Origin: Dyella sedimenti
Lineage (GTDB): Bacteria; Pseudomonadota; Gammaproteobacteria; Xanthomonadales; Rhodanobacteraceae
Direction of reading: 5' to 3'
DNA: 64,000 nt
Assembly: GCF_022760995.1 (NCBI RefSeq)
Contig: NZ_JAKWJO010000012.1
Coordinates: 1-64,000, forward strand
Positions 58,291 to 64,000 of the stretch are shown here, one piece after another (position 1 is the first letter of the stretch; each line of letters starts with the position of its first letter). Below the pieces are notes generated by a model. It did no database searches. It worked only from the letters and a program-made list of their open reading frames with translations, and was not told the origin of the DNA. The position numbers and the translations under genes were made by a program.

Positions 58291-58641
58291 TCATGACTCA
58301 ATACGCATTCGTTGAACTTTGATAAGGGAACCAAGTGTGATCCGGAGATCTTCCATATCGTCCAGAAGCGGTCCGGCATCCTGAAGGAATCGCAGGTTCT
58401 CGGCAATGCGCAGCTGAGTGTCGAGTTCAGCCAGCGATCCCCGGGCAACCAGCAAGAATCGGACAAATTCCCTGGCGCTTCCACGGCCGGCTCCTTCCGC
58501 GATGTCCGAGGGACGCTGACGGCAGCCCTGCGAATCTGCGAGACCAACCCAGACCGCTCAGCCGGAAGTCACCTGGTAAAGGCACACCACCAACTGCATG
58601 GCATCCTGCCAAACGCGTAAACCATGATGCGGCCGCGACAT
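58291..58641 (-). pseudogene. Broken S23/four-helix-bundle (23S rRNA intervening-sequence) protein gene
   Basis: Reading the minus strand from an ATG at 58641 gives MSRPHHGLRVWQDAMQLVVC then LYQVTSG and a stop. A shift of frame then gives AERSGLVSQIRRAAVSVP, and a second one-base loss gives SDIAEGAGRGSAREFVRFLL, VARGSLAELDTQLRIAENLR and FLQDAGPLLDDMEDLR to a stop at 58291. Joined, these match the four-helix-bundle family (S23 ORFs within 23S rRNA intervening sequences, also found free in genomes), about 116 residues. At least two frameshifts make it non-functional. It sits between dnaK and dnaJ. Confidence 0.75.
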
Positions 58642-58712
58642 GCTCTTCCCTGTTCACCATTTACTGTTTACAGCGCAAGGGGCCTATTGGCCCCTTGCGC
58701 GACTTCACCCGC

Positions 58713-60635
<1,923 letters not shown>

Positions 60636-60794
60636 GTTGTCTACTCCCGAATCTTTAAGCGACCCCTCGGCCGCGACTGGTTTCCAGATGGGGTTTCGCG
60701 CCTGGCATCTCAATGCCGGCAAGATCCCCGATGCCTTGCCGCCATGCCCCGCGGGGGACGCCGTTCAGGCGCCCGCGACCGCCGGCATCGGCGG

Positions 60795-61328
60795 TTACTC
60801 CTTGGCGACCGCCACCAACGCGGGGCGCAACAGCCGGTCGTTCAGCACGTAGCCTTTCTGCAGCACGCTGACGACTGTATTGGGGGCCGCGCCCGGGGCC
60901 TCCACCATGCTCACGGCGTGGTGCTTCTCCGGATCCAGCGGCTGGCCCACCGGATCGATCTGCACCAGGCCATTGTTCTCGGCGACCTTGAGCAGCGACT
61001 TGAGCGTGAGCGCGATGCCCTCGCGCACGCTGGCGACGTCGCCGCCTTCCACCTGCAGGCCGCGCTCCAGGCCGTCGTACACCGGCAACAGCTCGTTGAG
61101 CAGCTTCTCGTTGGCGAAGCGGCGGGCCTGCTCCACGTCGCGATGCAGGCGGCGGCGCTGGTTCTCGATCTCGGCCTTCTCGCGCAACACGGTGTCGCGC
61201 AGCTCCGTGTTGCTGGCCTCCAGTTCCGCGATGCGCGCCTTCAGCGCCTCCACTTCGGCGTTGGGCGCCTCGCCCGGCCCGCCCTGGCCCTGCGCCGTGC
61301 CGGGCGCCGTTGGATCGTTGTTCTGCAT
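60795..61328 (-). CDS. grpE: Nucleotide exchange factor GrpE
   Basis: A 177-residue protein that releases ADP from DnaK. After a low-complexity N-terminus comes a long coiled coil (about 30-90, ELRDTVLREKAEIENQRRRL and LLNELLPVYDGLERG). The beta domain ends GQPLDPEKHHAVSMVE and VVSVLQKGYVLNDRLLRPAL. The ATG at 61328 with GGAG upstream is preferred to an in-frame TTG at 61340. It lies between hrcA and dnaK in the heat-shock run. Confidence 0.93.
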   Translation of the reverse strand: MQNNDPTAPGTAQGQGGPGEAPNAEVEALKARIAELEASNTELRDTVLREKAEIENQRRRLHRDVEQARRFANEKLLNELLPVYDGLERGLQVEGGDVASVREGIALTLKSLLKVAENNGLVQIDPVGQPLDPEKHHAVSMVEAPGAAPNTVVSVLQKGYVLNDRLLRPALVAVAKE

Positions 61329-61411
61329 GAATGACTCCAAGCCTTATCCGTGGCCGGTGCCCCAGGCACCAACCGTCTAAAACCTGCGGGTAACCCCGCC
61401 TCCCGGGCGCG

Positions 61412-62464
61412 TTATAAGGTCGTCGCGACGCGATTCAAGGCATCGCTGAGCAATCCGGCCGTGGCCTGCACCACCGGAATCACCCGTTCGTAGGCCATGC
61501 GGGTCGGCCCGATCACCCCGATCGCCCCCAGCACGCGCCCCTGGGCGCCGTAGCTTGCGGTGACCACGCTGCAGCCGTCCAGCGCCGCGAACCCCGATTC
61601 CTCGCCGATGAACAGCCGCACGCCGGGGGCCTTGGCGCAGACCTCCATCAGCTGCAGCAGCTCGTTCTTCTTCTGGAAGGCCTCGAACAGCTCGCGCAGG
61701 CGCTCCAGGTCGGCCAGTTCCGAATAGCCCATGAGATTGGTCTGGCCGCTGACCAGCACGTCATCGCTCTCGGCTTGCGGGGCGAACGAGGCGGCCGCCA
61801 GTTCCACCGCGCTAGTCAGCAGCCGGCGTAGCTCGCTGCCCGCCTCGCGCAGTTCGCGCAGCAGGTGGGCGCGGATGTCGTCCAGGCGCAAGCCGGCGAA
61901 ATGGCTGTTGAGGTAATTGGCCGCCTGTTCCAGCTCGCGGCCGTCCAGCGGCTTGGCCAACTGCACGATGCGGTTCTGCACCTGATTGTCCGAGAACACG
62001 AGGATCACCAGCACGCGGGCGTCGGGCAGCGAGACGAAGTCGATGTGACGCAAGGGAAAGTCCGCCTGGCGCGGCACCGTGACGACACCGGCGAAGCGGG
62101 TCATCGCCGACAGCAGGGTCGAGACGTTGCCCAGCAGGTCGCGGGTGGTGGTCGGCCCGGGCGGCAGCTCGCGGCGCAGGCGGGCCATCTCGTCCCGCGG
62201 CAGGGGCTGCAGCTCGATCAGGCTGTCCACGAACAGGCGCAGCCCCCGCGGCGTCGGCACGCGGCCGGCCGAGGTATGCGGCGAGGCGACCAGGCCGGCG
62301 TCTTCCAGGTCGGCCATGATGTTGCGGATGGTGGCCGGGCTGACGTCCAGGCCGGAGGAGCGCGACAGCGTGCGCGACCCCACCGGCTCGCCATCGGCGA
62401 GGTATTGGGCAATCAATGTGCGCAACAGGCGGCGTGCGCGGGCATCGAGATCGGCGGCGGGCAT
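61412..62464 (-). CDS. hrcA: Heat-inducible transcription repressor HrcA
   Basis: A 350-residue repressor. An N-terminal winged-helix (about 1-85: ARRLLRTLIAQYLADGEPVG and SATIRNIMADLEDAGLVASP) is followed by GAF-like and inserted dimerisation domains ending VIGPTRMAYERVIPVVQ. HrcA binds CIRCE elements, typically at groESL. No CIRCE sequence was found near hrcA, grpE or dnaK here. The start at 62464 matches the family; longer reading lacks homology. It is first gene of the run and divergent from recN. Confidence 0.94.
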   Translation of the reverse strand: MPAADLDARARRLLRTLIAQYLADGEPVGSRTLSRSSGLDVSPATIRNIMADLEDAGLVASPHTSAGRVPTPRGLRLFVDSLIELQPLPRDEMARLRRELPPGPTTTRDLLGNVSTLLSAMTRFAGVVTVPRQADFPLRHIDFVSLPDARVLVILVFSDNQVQNRIVQLAKPLDGRELEQAANYLNSHFAGLRLDDIRAHLLRELREAGSELRRLLTSAVELAAASFAPQAESDDVLVSGQTNLMGYSELADLERLRELFEAFQKKNELLQLMEVCAKAPGVRLFIGEESGFAALDGCSVVTASYGAQGRVLGAIGVIGPTRMAYERVIPVVQATAGLLSDALNRVATTL

Positions 62465-62490
62465 GCTGTAGCAATCCGTGAGACACAAAA

Positions 62491-62520
62491 GAAATAAGGT
62501 CTTGCGTGAAAGTTTGCAAG
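62491..62520 (-). promoter_or_regulatory. Candidate heat-shock (sigma32-type) promoter of hrcA
   Basis: On the minus strand CTTGCAA (62514-62520) is followed after 14 bases by CCTTATTT, resembling the sigma32 elements CTTGAA and CCCATTT, about 27 bases before the hrcA ATG. The match is partial. Confidence 0.35.
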
Positions 62521-62526
62521 AAACCA

Positions 62527-62600
62527 GGGGATGGGGGGCGGACACCAGCTTTCCAGGGCGGCGACCGGTTGTCGCGCCCCCACTACCCGTCCCCCACCCC
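62527..62600. repeat. G-run/C-run intergenic repeat (copy 2)
   Basis: A G-rich stretch (62527-62541) and a C-rich stretch (62574-62600) flank a 30-base spacer. It shares GCGCCCCCACTACCC exactly with 44189-44203 and continues with the same CCCCCA pattern. It lies in the hrcA-recN intergenic region. Confidence 0.5.
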
Positions 62601-62640
62601 CAGCCGCATACAATCGACCGACTTCACCACACCGCATCCC

Positions 62641-64000
62641 ATGCTCACCTCGCTCTACGTCCGCCATTTCGCCGTCGTCGAAGAAGCCGAGATCGCCTTC
62701 GGCCCGGGCCTCACCGTGGTCAGCGGCGAGACCGGCGCCGGCAAGTCCTTGCTGGTGGATGCGCTGATGCTGCTGGCTGGCGCCCGCGCCGACAGCGGCA
62801 TGGTGCGCACCGGCAGCGACCGGGCCGAGCTTACCGCCGAATTCGACCTCTCCGGGCTTCCCGAGGCGCGCGAGTGGCTGCGCCAGCAGGAGCTGGACGA
62901 GGACGACGGCTGCCAGCTGCGCCGGGTGATCCGCGCCGAGGGCAGTTCCCGCGCCTGGATCAACGGCCGCCCGGCCAGCGCCAGCCAGTTGGGCGAACTG
63001 GCCACCCTGCTGGTGGAGATCCATGGCCAGCACGAGCACCAGGCCCTGCTCTCGCGCGCCCACCAGATGGAGCTGCTCGACGCCTATGCCGGCAACGAAG
63101 CCCTGGTCGTCCAGGTGCGCGAGCTGGCCACCCAGTGGCGCGAGCTAGGCCAGCGCATCCGTAAGCTCAGCGGCGGCGACGACCGCGAGCAGCGCATCGA
63201 GCTGCTGCGCCACGAGCTGGAAGAACTGGAGAAATGGGCGCTGCCGCCTGCCGAACTGGCCGAGCTGGAGGCCAGCCACAAGCGCCTGGCCAACGCCGGC
63301 CGGCTGGCCGAGGGCGCGGGCGGCGTGGTCGAGTTGCTCGATGGCGACAGCGAATTCGCGCTGCGCCGCGCGCTGGGCCGCGCGCAGCTGGAAATGAGCA
63401 AGCTGGCCGCGCTGGACGACAAGCTCGCCCCGCTGCTGGAACTGCTGGACAACGCCTCGATCCAGCTCAGCGAGGCAGTCGACGGCCTGGGCCGCTACGC
63501 GCTCGACGTCGACCTCGACCCCGCGCGCTATGCCGAGGTGGATACCCATCTCACCCGCCTGCACGAACTCTCGCGCCGCCATCGGGTGGGCACGGCGGAA
63601 CTGCACGACAAGGCCCGCGCCCTGCGCGACGAACTCGGCGACCTGGAAGGCGCCGGCGACGCCCTGGAGCAACTCGCCTTGCAGCGCCAGCGGTTGCAGC
63701 AGCAGTACGACGAGGCGGCGGACCGGCTCAGCCATGCCCGTGAGACCGCCGGCCAGCGCCTGGGCGAGGAGGTCAGCGCTCTGATGGCCGAGCTGGGCAT
63801 GGGGGGCGGCCGCCTGGTGGTCGAGCTGGAAGCCACCGGCGAGGCAGAACCGGACGCCCAGGGTCGCGAGCGCTGCGAGCTGCTGGTCAGCGCCAACCCC
63901 GGCCAACTGCCGCGCCCACTGCGCAAGGTGGCCTCGGGCGGCGAGCTGGCCCGCATCAGCCTGGCCATCGAGGTGGCCACACTGGGCAAGGATACGATCG
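62641..64000 (+). CDS. recN: DNA repair protein RecN (partial, cut by window end)
   Basis: The first 453 residues of an SMC-like ATPase that aids double-strand break repair. Walker A is GETGAGKS at 29-36. AWINGRPASASQLGELATLL and EIHGQHEHQALLSR follow near 105-140. A long coiled coil occupies about 155-370. The ABC-type signature begins at VASGGELARISLAIEV, near the window edge. The C-terminal 100 or so residues with Walker B lie beyond position 64000. It is divergent from hrcA, the usual arrangement in many gammaproteobacteria. Confidence 0.95.
   Translation, partial: MLTSLYVRHFAVVEEAEIAFGPGLTVVSGETGAGKSLLVDALMLLAGARADSGMVRTGSDRAELTAEFDLSGLPEAREWLRQQELDEDDGCQLRRVIRAEGSSRAWINGRPASASQLGELATLLVEIHGQHEHQALLSRAHQMELLDAYAGNEALVVQVRELATQWRELGQRIRKLSGGDDREQRIELLRHELEELEKWALPPAELAELEASHKRLANAGRLAEGAGGVVELLDGDSEFALRRALGRAQLEMSKLAALDDKLAPLLELLDNASIQLSEAVDGLGRYALDVDLDPARYAEVDTHLTRLHELSRRHRVGTAELHDKARALRDELGDLEGAGDALEQLALQRQRLQQQYDEAADRLSHARETAGQRLGEEVSALMAELGMGGGRLVVELEATGEAEPDAQGRERCELLVSANPGQLPRPLRKVASGGELARISLAIEVATLGKDTI

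Noticed and set aside
58312-58620. 102-residue plus-strand frame between dnaJ and dnaK
   Set aside because: The opposite strand carries a clear S23-type pseudogene; this frame shows no family resemblance.

Overview
The window is chromosomal DNA from a GC-rich gammaproteobacterium. It is best matched to the order Lysobacterales (Xanthomonadales), probably a Rhodanobacteraceae member such as Dyella, Rhodanobacter or Luteibacter. This rests on an RpfE-type protein beside recJ, the carA-carB-greA and hrcA-grpE-dnaK-dnaJ-dapB gene orders, and overall protein style; it is an inference without a database search. Almost all of the window is ordinary, densely packed housekeeping sequence. The clearest foreign stretch is the first 1.7 kb, which is visibly less GC-rich.

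Layout. 0.1-1.7 kb: a membrane zincin-like protein, a double-glycine-leader peptide that looks like a small bacteriocin precursor, and an IS5-type transposase remnant ending at the 3' end of recJ. 1.7-6.2 kb: yheS-rpfE-recJ, joined by ATGA overlaps. 6.4-10.3 kb: a small exported protein, the agmatine-to-putrescine genes aguA and aguB, and a TraB-family membrane protein. 10.3-15 kb: a GH18 protein, two small c-type cytochromes, nfuA, phhB and a CPBP-like membrane protein. 15-21 kb: divergent rluC and rne, a UvrY/GacA-type regulator, an 80-residue unknown protein and a tRNA-Gly/Cys/Leu cluster. 21-26.6 kb: pirin, a metallo-beta-lactamase-fold protein, a divergent TetR/MFS pair with two operators, csaA and an FAD oxidoreductase.

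26.7-35.2 kb: pbpC plus a 2005-residue alpha-2-macroglobulin, a periplasmic pair. 35.4-43.7 kb: a long minus-strand run cmk-rpsA-ihfB, then lapA-lapB, a WecA-type glycosyl-1-phosphate transferase, a CapD/WbpM-type dehydratase and galU. It combines translation, nucleoid and envelope polysaccharide genes. 43.8-47.8 kb: acyl-CoA-binding protein, fadH, a LysR regulator and a 41-residue L36 gene. 48-52.9 kb: carA-carB-greA. 53-56.9 kb: an iron/2-oxoglutarate oxygenase, a CaCA-family cation exchanger preceded by a yybP-ykoY (manganese) riboswitch, pdxY and dapB. 57-62.5 kb: hrcA-grpE-dnaK-[broken S23-type gene]-dnaJ. 62.6 kb to the end: recN, cut by the window edge.

Most notable items: the riboswitch assigning a manganese-linked role to the exchanger; the bacteriocin-like peptide with its zincin neighbour; a REP-like family at three intergenic sites, two of them inverted pairs between convergent genes; a frameshifted S23/four-helix-bundle gene inside the dnaK-dnaJ region; and the TetR/MFS promoter with paired palindromes. 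No CRISPR array, prophage or intact insertion sequence was seen.
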